NCBI GenBank assembly: GCA_034359265.1
Contig: CP136897.1
Coordinates: 34,831,501-34,895,500, forward strand
Source: Canna indica
Lineage: Eukaryota; Streptophyta; Magnoliopsida; Zingiberales; Cannaceae
DNA length: 64,000 nucleotides
Direction of reading: 5' to 3'
The notes under the pieces were generated by a model. That model made no database searches. It was not told the origin of the DNA and saw nothing but the letters and a program-made list of their open reading frames with translations. A program made the translations under genes and the position numbers. Positions 22,634 to 34,001 of the stretch are shown piece after piece. How positions within the stretch are numbered: the first letter of the stretch is position 1; each line of letters begins with the position of its first letter.

Positions 22634-22662
22634 ACTACCTATTTGATTGCACGACGAGATCA

Positions 22663-22670
22663 TTTTTTTT
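22663..22670 (+). terminator. Second T run (T8), possible backup terminator (example, copy 49)
   Basis: A second run of seven or eight T lies about 30 bp after the first (gatcattttttttacc) in essentially every unit. It could stop read-through where the first run is interrupted. The role is inferred from position only. Confidence 0.5.
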
Positions 22671-22700
22671 ACCAATCTTTCTAACCAAACGTTAAGGACG

Positions 22701-22712
22701 GACGACGTCGTC
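22701..22712 (+). other. 12-bp palindrome GACGACGTCGTC in the spacer (example, after copy 49)
   Basis: A perfect self-complementary 12-mer, kept in most spacers. It contains three CpG sites and lies at the start of the CG-rich core. Confidence 0.6.
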
Positions 22713-22736
22713 GACATAAAATTTGGCTTTCGATCG

Positions 22737-22746
22737 CCCGCGCGGG
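22737..22746 (+). other. CG-rich palindrome CCCGCGCGGG in the spacer (example, after copy 49)
   Basis: A self-complementary 10-mer, normally followed by GGCCCGCCG. It lies between two GCCCG direct repeats, and 14 spacers have lost exactly the 11 bp between equivalent points of those repeats. Confidence 0.6.
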
Positions 22747-22992
22747 GCCCTCCGCAACCTCTACGGCCGGCTCGATGGACCCACCGACCCGAAAAATTAA
22801 AATTTGTAAATAAATAAGAAAAATAACATTTCAATTATTATTTTTCGTTTAAAACGGGCGTAACTCCGTGCATTATTGTCCGATTTCAGCTTTTCACGTG
22901 GCGCCAAAAGGCGCACGAAGAGACGAAGAAAATGACCCCGAGCTATCCCACGAACGTTCACCCTTATTAGCCGACGATCAGAAGGGCGTGAC

Positions 22993-23111
22993 GGGTGCGA
23001 TCATACCAGCACTAACGCACCGGATCCCATCAGAACTTCGAAGTTAAGCGTGCTTGGGCGAGAGTAGTACTAGGATGGGTGACCCCCTGGGAAGTCCTCG
23101 TGTTGAACTTT
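22993..23111 (+). rRNA. 5S rRNA: 5S rRNA gene, copy 50
   Basis: Full length; C46T, C114A, C117T. Confidence 0.94.
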
Positions 23112-23476
23112 TTTTTTTACTACCTATTTGATTGCACGACGAGATCATTTTTTTACCAATCTTTCTAACCAAACGTTAAGGACGGACGACGTCGTCGACA
23201 TAAAATTTGGCTGTCGATCGCCCACGCGGGGCCCGCCGCAACCTCTACGGCCGGCTCGATCGACCAACCGACCCGAAAAATTAAAATTTGAAAATAAATA
23301 AGAAAAATAACATTTCAATTATTATTTTTCGTTTAAAACGGGCGTAACTCCGTGCATTATTGTCCGATTTCAGCTTTTCACGTGGCGCTAAATGGCGCGC
23401 GAAGAGACGAAGAAAATGACCCCGAGCTATCACTCGGACGCTCACCCTTATTAGCCGACGATCAGAAGTGCATGAC

Positions 23477-23595
23477 GGGTGCGATCATACCAGCACTAAC
23501 GCACCGGATCCCATCAGAACTCCGAAGTTAAGTGTGCTTGGGCGAGAGGAGTACTAGGATGGGTGACCCCCTGGGAAGTCCTCGTGTTGCACCTT
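23477..23595 (+). rRNA. 5S rRNA: 5S rRNA gene, copy 51
   Basis: Full length; C57T, T73G. Confidence 0.95.
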
Positions 23596-23959
23596 TTTTT
23601 TTACTAACTATTTGATTGCACGACGAGATCATTTTTTTTACCAATCTTTCTAACCAAACGTTAAGGACAGACGACGTCGTTGACATAAAATTTGGCTCTC
23701 GATCGCCCGCGCGGGGCCCGCCGCAACCTCTACGACCGGCTCGATCGACCAACCGACCCGAAAAATTAAAATTTGTAAATAAATAAGAAAAATAAAATTT
23801 CAAATATTATTTTTCGTTTAAAACGGGCGTAACTCCGTGCATTATTGTCCGATTTCAGCTTTTCACGTGGCGCTGAAAGGCGCGAAGAGACGAAGAAAAT
23901 GACCCCGAGCTATCCCTTGAACGCTCACCCTTATTAGCCGACGATCAGAAGTGCAGGAC

Positions 23960-24078
23960 GGGTGCGATCATACCAGCACTAACGCACCGGATCCCATCAG
24001 AACTCTGAAGCTAAGCGTACTTGGGCGAGGGTAGTACTAGGATGGGTGACCCCCTGGGAAGTCCTCGTGTTGCACCTT
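23960..24078 (+). rRNA. 5S rRNA: 5S rRNA gene, copy 52
   Basis: Full length; C47T, T52C, G60A, A71G. Confidence 0.94.
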
Positions 24079-24444
24079 TTTTTTTACTACCTATTTGATT
24101 GCACGACGAGATCATTTTTTTTACCAATCTTTCTAACCAAACGTTAAGGGCGGACGACGTCGTCGACATAAAATTTGGCTGTCGATCGCCCGCGCGGGGC
24201 CAGCCGCAACCTCTACGGCCGGCTCGATCGACCAACCGATCCGAAAAATTAAAATTACTCAATAAATAAGAAAAATAACATTTCAATTATTATTTTTCGT
24301 TTATAACGGGCGTAACTCCGTGCATTATTGTCCGATTTCAGCTTTTCACGTGGCGCTAAAAGGCGCGCGAAGAGACGAAGAAAATGACCCCGAGCTATCA
24401 CTCGGACGCTCACCCTTATTAGCCGACGATCAGAAGTGCAGGAC

Positions 24445-24563
24445 GGGTGCGATCATACCAGAACTAACGCACCGGATCCCATCAGAACTCCGAAGTTAAG
24501 CGAGCTTGGGCGAGAGTAGTACTAGGATGGGTGACCCCCTCGGAAGTCCTCGTTTTGCACCTT
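24445..24563 (+). rRNA. 5S rRNA: 5S rRNA gene, copy 53
   Basis: Full length; C18A, T59A, G97C, G110T. T run broken by an A (T7 then atta). Confidence 0.94.
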
Positions 24564-24928
24564 TTTTATTACTACCTATTTGATTGCACGACGAGATCAT
24601 TTTTTTACCAATCTTTCTAACCAAACGTTAAGGACGGACGGCGTCGTCGACATAAAATTTGGCAGTCGATCGCCCGCGCGGGCCCCGCCGCAACCTCTAC
24701 GGCCGGCTCGATCGACCAACCGACCCGAAAAATTAAAATTTGTAAATAAATAAGAAAAATAACATTTCAATAATTATTTTTCGTTTAAACCGGGCGTAAC
24801 TCCGTGTATTATTGTCCGATTTCAGCTTTTCACGTGGCGCTAAAAGGCGTGCGAAGAGACGAAGAAAATGACCCCGAGCTATCACTCGGACGCTCACCCT
24901 TATCAGCCAACGATCAGAAGTGCATGAC

Positions 24929-25047
24929 GGGTGGGATCATACCAGCTCTAACGCACCGGATCCCATCAGAACTCCGAAGTTAAGCGTGCTTGGGCGAGAG
25001 TAGGACTAGGATGGGTGACCCCCTGGGAAGTCCTCGTGTTGCACCTT
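24929..25047 (+). rRNA. 5S rRNA: 5S rRNA gene, copy 54
   Basis: Full length; C6G, A19T, T76G. Following spacer has the 11-bp CG-core deletion. Confidence 0.94.
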
Positions 25048-25400
25048 TTTTTTACTACCTATTTGATTGCACGACGAGATCATTATTTTACCAATCTTTC
25101 TAACCAAACGTTAAGGACAAATGACGTCGTCGACATAAAATTTGGCTCTCGATCGCCCGCCGCAACCTCTACGGCCGGCTCGATTGAGCAACCGACCCGA
25201 AAAATTAAAATTTGTAAATAAATAAGAAATATAACATTTCAATTATTATTTTTCGTTTATAACGGGCGTAACTCCATGCATTATTGTCCGATTTCAGCTT
25301 TTCACGTGGCGCTAAAAGGCACACGAAGAGACGAACAAAATGACCCCGAGCTATCACTCGGACGCTCACCCTTATTAGCCGACGATCAGAAGTGCATGAC

Positions 25401-25519
25401 GGGTGCGATCATACCAGCACTAACGCACCGGATTCCATCAGAACTACGAAGTTAAGCGTGCTTGGGCGACAGTTGTACTAGGATGGGTGACCCCCTGGGA
25501 AGTCCTCGTGTTGCACCTT
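25401..25519 (+). rRNA. 5S rRNA: 5S rRNA gene, copy 55
   Basis: Full length; C34T, C46A, G70C, A74T. Confidence 0.94.
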
Positions 25520-25884
25520 TTTTCTTACTACCTATTTGATTGCACGACGAGATCATTTTTTTACCAATCTTTCTAACCAAACGTTAAGGACGGACGACGT
25601 CGTCGACATAAAATTTAGCTGTCGATCGCCCGCGCCGGGCCCGCCGCAACCTCTACGGCCGGCTCAATCGACCAACCGACCCGAAAAATTAAAATTTGTA
25701 AATAAATAAGAAATATAACATTTCAATTATTATTTTTCGTTTAAAACGGGCGTAACTCCGTGCATTATTGTCCGATTTCAGCTTTTCACATGGCGCTAAA
25801 AGGCGCGCGAAGAGACGAAGAAAATGACCCCGAGCTATCCCTCGGACTCTCACCCTTATTAGCCGACGATCAGAAGTGCATGAG

Positions 25885-26003
25885 GGGTGCGATCATACCA
25901 GCACTAACGCACCGGATCCCATCAGAACTTCGAAGTTAAGCGCGCTTGGGCGAAAGTAGTACTAGGATGGGTGACCCCCTGGGAAGTTCTCTTGTTGCAT
26001 CTT
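25885..26003 (+). rRNA. 5S rRNA: 5S rRNA gene, copy 56
   Basis: Full length; C46T, T59C, G70A, C104T, G108T, C116T. Base -1 is G; upstream G-box reads cacatg. Confidence 0.93.
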
Positions 26004-26091
26004 TTTTTTTACTACCTTTTTGATTGCACGACGAGATAATTTTTTTTACCAATCTTTCTAACCAAACGTTAAGGACGGACGACGTCGTCGA

Positions 26092-26175
26092 CATCAGAAC
26101 TCCGAAGTTAAGCGTGCTTGGGCGAGAGTAGTACTAGGATGGGTGACTCCCTGGGAAGTCCTCGTGTTTCACCTT
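26092..26175 (+). pseudogene. 5'-truncated 5S copy 57
   Basis: The spacer breaks after gtcgtcgacat and continues as cagaactccg, so gene positions 1-35 and the whole promoter are gone; CAT is shared at the joint. Box A onward is intact (C92T, G113T). Start lies only 207 bp after that of copy 56. Confidence 0.88.
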
Positions 26176-26541
26176 TTTTTTTACTTCCTATTTGATTGCA
26201 CGACGAGATCATTTTTTTACCAATCTTTCTAACCAAACGTTAAGGACGGACGACGTCGTCGACATAAAATGTGGCTGTCGATCGCCCGCGCGGGGCCCCC
26301 CGCAACCTCTACGGCCGGCTCGATCGACCAACCGACGCGAAAAATTAAAATTTGTAAATAAATAAGAAAAATAACTTTTGAATTATTATTTTTCGTTTAA
26401 AACGGGCGTAACTCCGTGCATTATTGTCCGATTTCAGCTTTTCACGTGGAGGTAAAAGGCGCGCGAAGAGACGAAGAAAATGACCCCCGAACTCTCCCTC
26501 GGACGCCCACCCTTATTAGACGACGATCAGAAGTTTATAAT

Positions 26542-26660
26542 GGGTGCGATCATACTAGCACTAACGCACCGGATCCTATCAGAACTCCGAAGTTAAGCAT
26601 GCTTGGGCGAGAGTAGTACCAGGATGGGTGACCCCCTGGGAAGTCCTCGTGTTGCACTTT
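26542..26660 (+). rRNA. 5S rRNA: 5S rRNA gene, copy 58
   Basis: Full length; C15T, C36T, G58A, T79C, C117T. Terminator cactttttctttt. Related to copy 63. Confidence 0.93.
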
Positions 26661-27025
26661 TTCTTTTATTACTATTTGATTGCACGACGAGATCATTTTT
26701 TTTACAAATCTTTCTAACCAATCGTTAAGGACGGACGACATCGTCGCCATAAATCTTGGCTGTCGATCGCCCGCGCGGGGCCCGCCGCAACCTCTACGGC
26801 CGGCTCGATCGACCAACCGACCCGAAAAATTAAAATTTGTAAATAAATAAGAAAAATAAAATTTCAATTATTATATTTTGTTTAAAACGGGCGTAACTTC
26901 GTGCATTATTGTCCAATTTCAGTTTTTCACGTGGCCCTGTAAGGCGCGCGAAGAGTCGAAGAAAATGACCCCGAGCTGTCCCTCGGACGCTCACCCTTAT
27001 TTGCCGACGATCAGAAGTGCATATC

Positions 27026-27144
27026 GAGTGCGATCATACTAGCATTAATGCACCGGATCCCATCAGCACTCCGAAGTTAAGCGTGCTTGCGTGAGAGTGG
27101 TACTAGGATGGGTGACCCCTTGGGAACTCCTCGTGTTGCACCTT
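27026..27144 (+). rRNA. 5S rRNA: 5S rRNA gene, copy 59 (G65C/A74G type)
   Basis: Full length; G2A, C15T, C20T, C24T, A42C, G65C, C67T, A74G, C95T, G102C. Identical to copy 64. Confidence 0.92.
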
Positions 27145-27510
27145 TTTTTTTACTACCTATTTGATTGCACGACGAGATCATTTTTTTTACCATTCTTTCT
27201 AACCAAACATTAAGGACGGACGACGTCGTCGCCATAAAATTTGGCTGTCGATCGCCCGCGCGGGGCCTGCCGCAACCAATACGACCGGCTCGATCGACCA
27301 ACCGACCCAAAAAATTAAAATTTGTAAATAAATAAGAAAAATAATATTTCAATTATTATTTTTCGTTTAAAACGGGAGTAACTCCGTGCATTATTGTCCG
27401 ATTTCAGCTTTTCACGTGGCGCTGAAAGGCGCGCGAAGAGACGAAGAAAATGACCCCGAGCTGTCCGTCGGACGCTCACCCTTATTAGCCGACGATCAGA
27501 AGTGCATGAC

Positions 27511-27629
27511 GGGTGGAATCATAACAGCACTAACGCACCGGATCCCATCAGAACTCCGAAGTTAAGCGTGCTTGGGCGAGAGTAGTACTAGGATGGGTGA
27601 CGCCCAGGGAAGTACTCGTGTTGCACTTG
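27511..27629 (+). rRNA. 5S rRNA: 5S rRNA gene, copy 60
   Basis: Full length; C6G, G7A, C14A, C92G, T96A, C104A, C117T. Same as copy 67. Confidence 0.92.
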
Positions 27630-27995
27630 TTTTTTTACTACCTATTTGATTGAACGACGAGATCATTTTTTTTACCAATCTTTCTAACCAAACATTAAGG
27701 ACGGACGACGTCGTCGGCATAAATCTTGGCTGTCGATCGCCCGCGCGGGGCCCGCCACAACCTCTACGGCCGGCTCGATCGACCAACCGACCCGAAAAAT
27801 TAAAATTTGTAAATAAATAAGAAAAATAACATTTCAATTATTATTTTTCGTTTAAAACGGGCGTAACTCCGTGCATTATTGTCCGATTTCAGCTTTTCAC
27901 GTGGCGCTGAAAGGCGCGCGAAGAGACGAAGAAAACGACCCCGAGCTGTCCCTCGGACGCAAAACCTTATTAGCCGACGATCAGAAGTGCACGAC

Positions 27996-28114
27996 GGGTT
28001 CGATCATACCAGCACTAACGCACCGGATCCCTTCAGAACTCCGAAGTTAAGCGTGCTTGGGAGAGAGTAGTACTAGGATGGTTGACCGTCTGGAAAGTCC
28101 TCGTGTTGCACCTT
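27996..28114 (+). rRNA. 5S rRNA: 5S rRNA gene, copy 61
   Basis: Full length; G5T, A37T, C67A, G87T, C93G, C94T, G99A. Promoter-proximal cgctcaccc is altered to cgcaaaacc. Same as copy 68. Confidence 0.92.
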
Positions 28115-28202
28115 TTTTTTTACTATGTATTTGATTGCACGACGAGATCATTTTTTTTACCAATCTTTCTAACCAAACATTAAGGACGGACGACGTCGTC
28201 GC

Positions 28203-28312
28203 CATACTAGATCTAACGCACCGGATCCCATCAGAACTCCGAAGTTAAGCATGCTTGGGCGAGAGTAGTACTAGGATGGGTGACCCCCGGGGAAGTCCTC
28301 GTGTTGCACCTT
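28203..28312 (+). pseudogene. 5'-truncated 5S copy 62
   Basis: Spacer cgtcgccat joins directly to actag of the gene, removing positions 1-9, the promoter and the second half of the spacer. CAT is shared at the joint. Also C15T, C18A, A19T, G58A, T96G. Counterpart of copy 69. Confidence 0.88.
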
Positions 28313-28679
28313 TTTTTTTACTACCTACTTGATTGCACGACGAGATCATTTTTTTTACCAATCTTTCTAACCAAACGTTAAGGACGGACGACGTCGTCGC
28401 CATAAAATTTGGTTGTCGATCGCCTGCGCGGGGCCCGCCGCAACCTCTACGGCCGGCTCGATCGACCAACCGACCCGAAAAATTAAAATTTGTAAATAAA
28501 TAAGAAAAATAACATTTCAATTATTATTTTTCGATTAAAACGGGCGTAACTCCGTGCATTATTGTCCGTTTTTAGCTTTTCACGTGGCGCTGAAAGGGGC
28601 GCGAAGAGACGAAGAAAATGACCCCCGAACTCTCCCTCAGACGCTCACCCTTATTAGCCGACGATCAGAAGTGCATATC

Positions 28680-28798
28680 GAGTGCGATCATACTAGCACT
28701 AACGCACCGGATCCTATCAGAACTACGAAGTTAAGCATGCTTGGGCGAGAGTAGTACCAGGATGGGTGACCCCCTGGGAAGTCCTCGTGTTGCACTTT
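28680..28798 (+). rRNA. 5S rRNA: 5S rRNA gene, copy 63
   Basis: Full length; G2A, C15T, C36T, C46A, G58A, T79C, C117T. Start of the repeat of copies 58-62. Confidence 0.93.
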
Positions 28799-29163
28799 TT
28801 CTTTTATTACTATTTGATTGCACGACGAGATCATTTTTTTTACAAATCTTTCTAACCAATCGTTAAGGACGGACGACATCGTCGCCATAAATCTTGGCTG
28901 TCGATCGCCCGCGCGGGGCCCGCCGCAACCTCTACGGCCGGCTCGATCGACCAACCGACCCGAAAAATTAAAATTTGTAAATAAATAAGAAAAATAAAAT
29001 TTCAATTATTATATTTTGTTTAAAACGGGCGTAACTCCGTGCATTATTGTCCAATTTCAGTTTTTCACGTGGCCCTGTAAGGCGCGCGAAGAGTCGAAGA
29101 AAATGACCCCGAGCTGTCCCTCGGACGCTCACCCTTATTTGCCGACGATCAGAAGTGCATATC

Positions 29164-29282
29164 GAGTGCGATCATACTAGCATTAATGCACCGGATCCCA
29201 TCAGCACTCCGAAGTTAAGCGTGCTTGCGTGAGAGTGGTACTAGGATGGGTGACCCCTTGGGAACTCCTCGTGTTGCACCTT
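29164..29282 (+). rRNA. 5S rRNA: 5S rRNA gene, copy 64 (G65C/A74G type)
   Basis: Identical to copy 59, 2138 bp upstream. Confidence 0.92.
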
Positions 29283-29649
29283 TTTTTTTACTACCTATTT
29301 GATTGCACGACGAGATCATTTTTTTTACCATTCTTTCTAACCAAACATTAAGGACGGACGACGTCGTCGCCATAAAATTTGGCTGTCGATCGCCCGCGCG
29401 GGGCCTGCCGCAACCAATACGACCGGCTCGATCGACCAACCGACCCAAAAAATTAAAATTTGTAAATAAATAAGAAAAATAATATTTCAATTATTATTTT
29501 TCGTTTAAAACGGGAGTAACTCCGTGCATTATTGTCCGATTTCAGCTTTTCACGTGGCGCTGAAAGGCGCGCGAAGAGACGAAGAAAATGACCCCCGAAC
29601 TCTCCCTCGGACGCTCACCCTTATTAGACGACGATCAGAAGTGCAAAAT

Positions 29650-29768
29650 GGGTGCGATCATACTAGCACTAATGCACCGGATCCCATCAGAACTCCGAAG
29701 TTAAGCGTGCTTGGGCGAGAGTAGTACTAGGATGGGTGACCCCCAGGGAAGTACTCGTGTTGCACTTG
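29650..29768 (+). rRNA. 5S rRNA: 5S rRNA gene, copy 65
   Basis: Full length; C15T, C24T, T96A, C104A, C117T. The 3' changes match copies 60/67 and the 5' ones do not, suggesting a recombinant. Confidence 0.93.
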
Positions 29769-30134
29769 TTTTTTTACTACCTATTTGATTGAACGACGAG
29801 ATCATTTTTTTTACCAATCTTTCTAACCAAACGTTAAGGACGGACGACGTCGTCGACATAAAATTTGGCCGTCGATCGCCCGCGCGGGGCCCGCCGCAAC
29901 CTCTACGGCCGGCTCGATCGACCAACCGACCCGAAAAATTAAAATTTGTAAATAAATACGAAATATAACATTTCAATTATTATTTTTCGTTTAAAACGGG
30001 CGTAACTCCATGCATTATTGTCCGATTTCAGCTTTTCACGTGGCGCTAAAAGGCGCGCGAAGAGACGAAGAAAATGACCCCGAGCTATCCCTCGGACGCT
30101 CACCCTTATTAGCCGACGATCAGAAGTGCATGAT

Positions 30135-30253
30135 GGTTGCGATCATACCAGCACTAATGCACCGGATCCCATCAGAACTCCGAAGTTAAGCGTGCTTGAG
30201 CGAGAGTAGTACTAGGATGGGTGACCCCGTGGGAAGTCCTTGTGTTGCACTTA
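30135..30253 (+). rRNA. 5S rRNA: 5S rRNA gene, copy 66
   Basis: Full length; G3T, C24T, G65A, C95G, C107T, C117T. Confidence 0.93.
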
Positions 30254-30619
30254 TTTTTTTACTACCTATTTGACTGCACGACGAGATCATTTTTTTTACC
30301 AATCTTTCTAACCAAACGCTAAGGACGGACGACGTCGTAGCCATAAAATTTGGCTGTCGATCGCCTGCACGGGGCCCGCCGCAACCTCTACGGCCGGCTC
30401 TATCGACCAACCGACGCGAAAAATTAAAATTTGTAAATAAATAAGAAAAATAACATTTCAATTATTATTTTACGTTTAAAACGGGCGTAACTCCGTGCAT
30501 TATTGTCCGATTTTAGTTTTTCACGTGGCGCTGAAAGGCGCGCGAAGAGACGAAGAAAATGACCCCGAGCTGTCCGTCGGACGCTCACCCTTATTAGCCG
30601 ACGATCAGAAGTGCATGAC

Positions 30620-30738
30620 GGGTGGAATCATAACAGCACTAACGCACCGGATCCCATCAGAACTCCGAAGTTAAGCGTGCTTGGGCGAGAGTAGTACTAG
30701 GATGGGTGACGCCCAGGGAAGTACTCGTGTTGCACTTG
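30620..30738 (+). rRNA. 5S rRNA: 5S rRNA gene, copy 67
   Basis: Same gene sequence as copy 60, 3109 bp upstream. Confidence 0.92.
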
Positions 30739-31104
30739 TTTTTTTACTACCTATTTGATTGAACGACGAGATCATTTTTTTTACCAATCTTTCTAACCAA
30801 ACGTTAAGGACGGACGACGTCGTCGGCATAAATCTCGGCTGTCGATCGCCCGCGCGGGGCCCGCCACAACCTCTACGGCCGGCTCGATCGACCAACCGAC
30901 CCGAAAAATTAAAATTTGTAAATAAAAAAGAAAAATAACATTTCAATTATTATTTTTCGTTTAAAACGGGCGTAACTCCGTGCATTATTGTCCGATTTCA
31001 GCTTTTCACGTGGCGCTGAAAGGCGCGCGAAGAGACGAAGAAAACGACCCCGAGCTGTCCCTCGGACGCAAAACCTTATTAGCAGACGATCAGAAGTGCA
31101 CGAC

Positions 31105-31223
31105 GGGTTCGATCATACCAGCACTAACGCACCGGATCCCTTCAGAACTCCGAAGTTAAGCGTGCTTGGGAGAGAGTAGTACTAGGATGGTTGACCGTCT
31201 GGAAAGTCCTCGTGTTGCACCTT
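31105..31223 (+). rRNA. 5S rRNA: 5S rRNA gene, copy 68
   Basis: Same gene sequence as copy 61, with the same altered promoter-proximal cgcaaaacc. Confidence 0.92.
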
Positions 31224-31311
31224 TTTTTTTACTACGTATTTGATTGCACGACGAGATCATTTTTTTTACCAATCTTTCTAACCAAACATTAAGGACGGAC
31301 GACGTCGTCGC

Positions 31312-31421
31312 CATACTAGCTCTAACGCACCGGATCCCATCAGAACTCCGAAGTTAAGCATGCTTGGGCGAGAGTAGTACTAGGATGGGTGACCCCCGGG
31401 GAAGTCCTCGTGTTGCACCTT
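31312..31421 (+). pseudogene. 5'-truncated 5S copy 69
   Basis: Same joint as copy 62 (gccat to actag) but with the consensus C at position 18. C15T, A19T, G58A and T96G are kept. Confidence 0.88.
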
Positions 31422-31788
31422 TTTTTTTACTACCTACTTGATTGCACGACGAGATCATTTTTTTTACCAATCTTTCTAACCAAACGTTAAGGACGGACGA
31501 CGTCGTCGCCATAAAATTTGGTTGTCGATCGCCCGCGCGGGGCCCGCCGCAACCTCTACGGCCGGCTTGATCGACCAACCGACCCGAAAAATTAAAATTT
31601 GTAAATAAATAAGAAAAATAACCTTTCAATTATTATTTTTCGTTTAAAACGGGCGTAACTCCGTGCATTATTGTCCGTTTTTAGCTTTTCACGTGGCGCT
31701 GAAAGGGGCGCGAAGAGACGAAGAAAATGACCCCCGAACTCTCCCTCAGACGCTCACCCTTATTAGCCGACGATCAGAAGTGCATATC

Positions 31789-31907
31789 GAGTGCGATCAT
31801 ACCAGCACTAACGCACAGGATCCCATCAGAACTCTGAAGTTAAGCGTGCTTGGGCGAGAGTAGTACTAGGATGGGTGACTCCTTGGGAAGTCCTCGTGTT
31901 GCACTTG
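31789..31907 (+). rRNA. 5S rRNA: 5S rRNA gene, copy 70
   Basis: Full length; G2A, C29A, C47T, C92T, C95T, C117T. Confidence 0.93.
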
Positions 31908-32273
31908 TTTTTTTACTACCTATTTGATTGCACGACGAGATCATTTTTTTTACCAATCTTTCTAACCAAACGTTAAGAACGGACGACGTCGTCGACATAA
32001 ATCTTGGCTGTCGACTGCCCGCGCGGGGCCCGCCGCAACCTCTACGGCCGGCTCGATCGACCAACCAACCCGAAAAATTAAAATTTGTAAATAAATAAGA
32101 AAAATAACAATTCAATTATTATTTTTCGTTTAAAACGGGCGTCACTCCGTGCATTATTGTCCGATTTCAGCTTTTCACGTGTCGCTGAAAGGCGCGCGAA
32201 GAGACAAAGAAAATGACCCCGAGCTGTCCCTCGGACGCTCACCCTTTTTAGCCGACGATCAGAAGTGCATATC

Positions 32274-32408
32274 GAGTGCGATCATACCAGCATTAATGCA
32301 CCGGATCCTAGGATCGAGTGCGACAATCAGAACTCCGAAGTTAAGCGTGCTTGCGCGAGAGTGGTACTAGGATGGGTGACCCCTTGGGAAGTCCTCGTGT
32401 TGCACCTT
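32274..32408 (+). rRNA. 5S rRNA: 5S rRNA gene, copy 71, disrupted by a 16-nt insertion
   Basis: After ggatcc (position 35) the gene gains about 16 nt, including atcgagtgcga, which also stands at this gene's own start (32271-32281). Other changes: G2A, C20T, C24T, G65C, A74G, C95T. The extra bases fall in the loop/helix III region, so a functional product is doubtful. Confidence 0.85.
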
Positions 32409-32774
32409 TTTGTTTACTACCTATTTGATTGCACGACGAGATCATTTTTTTTACCAATCTTTCTAACCAAACGTTAAGGACGGACGACGTCGTCGCCATA
32501 AATCTTGGCTGTCGATCGCCCGCGCGGGTCCCGCCGCAACCTCTACAGCTGGCTCGATCGACCAACCGATCCGAAAAATTAAAATTTGTAAATAAATAAG
32601 AAAAATAACATTTCAATTATTATTTTTCGTTTAAAATGGGCGTAACTCCGTCCATTATTGTCCGATTTTAGCTTTTCACGTGGCGCTGAAAGGCACGTGA
32701 AGAGACGAAGAAAATGACCCCGAGTTGTCCCTCGGATGCTCACCCTTATTAGCCGACGATCAGAAGTGCATGAC

Positions 32775-32893
32775 CGGTGCGATCATACTAGCACTAACGC
32801 ACCGGATCCCATCAGAACTCCGAAGTTAAGCGTGTGTGGGCGAGAGTAGTACTAGGATGGGTGACCCCCTGGGAAGTCCTCGTGCTGCACTTG
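32775..32893 (+). rRNA. 5S rRNA: 5S rRNA gene, copy 72
   Basis: Full length; G1C, C15T, C61T, T62G, T112C, C117T. Confidence 0.93.
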
Positions 32894-33259
32894 TTTTTTT
32901 ACTACCTATTTGATTGCACGACGAGATAATTTTTTTTACCAATCTTTCTAACCAAACGTTAAGGACGGACGACGTCGTCGCCATAAATCATGGCTGACGA
33001 TCGCCCGCGCGGGGACCGCCGCAACCTCTACGGCCGGCTCAATCGACCAACCGACTCGAAAAATTAAAATTTGTAAATAAATAAGAAAATTAACATTTCA
33101 ATTATTATTTTTCGTTTAAAACGGGCGTAACTCCGTGCATTATTGTCCGATTTCAGCTTTTCGCGTGGCGCTGAAAGGCACGCGAAGAGACGAAGAAAAT
33201 GACCCCGAGTTGCCCCACGGACGCTCACCCTTATTAGCCGATGATCAGAAGTGCATAAC

Positions 33260-33378
33260 GGGTGCGATCATACTAGCACTAACGCACCGTATCCCATCAG
33301 AACTCCGAAGTTAAGCGTGCTTGCGCGAGAGTGGTACTAGGATGGGTGACCCTTTGGGAAGTCCTCGCGTTGCATCTT
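33260..33378 (+). rRNA. 5S rRNA: 5S rRNA gene, copy 73 (G65C/A74G type)
   Basis: Full length; C15T, G31T, G65C, A74G, C94T, C95T, T109C, C116T. Near twin of copy 76, with the same odd promoter text gagttgccccacgg. Confidence 0.93.
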
Positions 33379-33744
33379 TTTTTTTACTACCTATTTGATT
33401 GCACGACGAGATCATTTTTTTTACCAATCTTTCTAACCAAACGTTAAGGACGGACGACGTCGTCGACATAAAATTTGGCTGTCGATTGCCCGCGCGGGGC
33501 CCGCCGCAACCTCTACGGCCGGCTCGATCGACCAACCGACCCGAAAAAATAAAAATTGTAAATAAATAAGAAATATAACATTTCAATTATTATTTTTCGT
33601 TTAAAACGGGCGTAACTCCGTGCATTATTGTCCGATTTCACCTTTTCACATGGCTCTAAAAGACGCGCGAAGAGACGAAGAAAATGACCCCGAGCTATAC
33701 CTCGGACGCTCACCCTTATTAGCCGACGATCAGAAGTGCATGAC

Positions 33745-33863
33745 GGGTGCGATCATACCAGCACTAAGGCACCGAATCCCATCAGAACTCCGAAGTTAAG
33801 CGTGCTTGGGCGAGAGTAGTACTAGGATGGGTGACCCCCTGGCAAGTCCTCGTGTTGCACTTG
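33745..33863 (+). rRNA. 5S rRNA: 5S rRNA gene, copy 74
   Basis: Full length; C24G, G31A, G99C, C117T. The upstream spacer segment with cacatggctct recurs before copies 85 and 86. Confidence 0.93.
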
Positions 33864-34001
33864 TTTTTTTACTACCTATTTGATTGCACGACGAGATCAT
33901 ATTTTTTACCAATCTTTCTAACCAAACGTTAAGGACGAACGACGTCGTCGCCATAAATCTTGGCAGTCGATCGCCCGCGCGGGGCCCGCCGCAACCTCTA
34001 C

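Larger units (their letters stand above)
22627..22992 (+). other. Reference intergenic spacer (after copy 49)
   Basis: Typical non-transcribed spacer, used to describe all others. In order it holds the rest of the T run, a second T run, the motif accaatctttctaaccaaac, a 12-bp palindrome, a CG-rich core (CCCGCGCGGG followed by GGGCCC in most units), an AT-rich stretch (attaaaatttgtaaataaa), a conserved aaacgggcgtaactccgtgc segment, a G-box core and the proximal promoter. No ORF in it looks coding. Confidence 0.9.
26546..28683 (+). repeat. 2138-bp duplication, first copy (copies 58-62)
   Basis: The first part reappears at offset 2138 and the second part at offset 3109, so this block is followed by a second version carrying two extra units (971 bp). 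It includes copy 62, a 5'-truncated gene. Confidence 0.8.
28684..31802 (+). repeat. 2138-bp duplication, second copy with two extra units (copies 63-69)
   Basis: 28684-29590 matches 26546-27452, and 30529-31802 matches 27420-28693. The units of copies 65 and 66 lie between. Copy 65 carries T96A and C104A of copies 60/67, so it looks like a hybrid at the insertion or deletion point. Confidence 0.8.

Noticed and set aside
22663..22670. Second T run as the end of another small RNA gene in the spacer
   Set aside because: I found no box A/B or other promoter between the two T runs, and only about 30 bp separate them.
22701..22746. CG-rich spacer palindromes as a replication origin or protein-dependent pause site
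   Set aside because: Only the palindromes are visible; nothing in the sequence supports a specific function.
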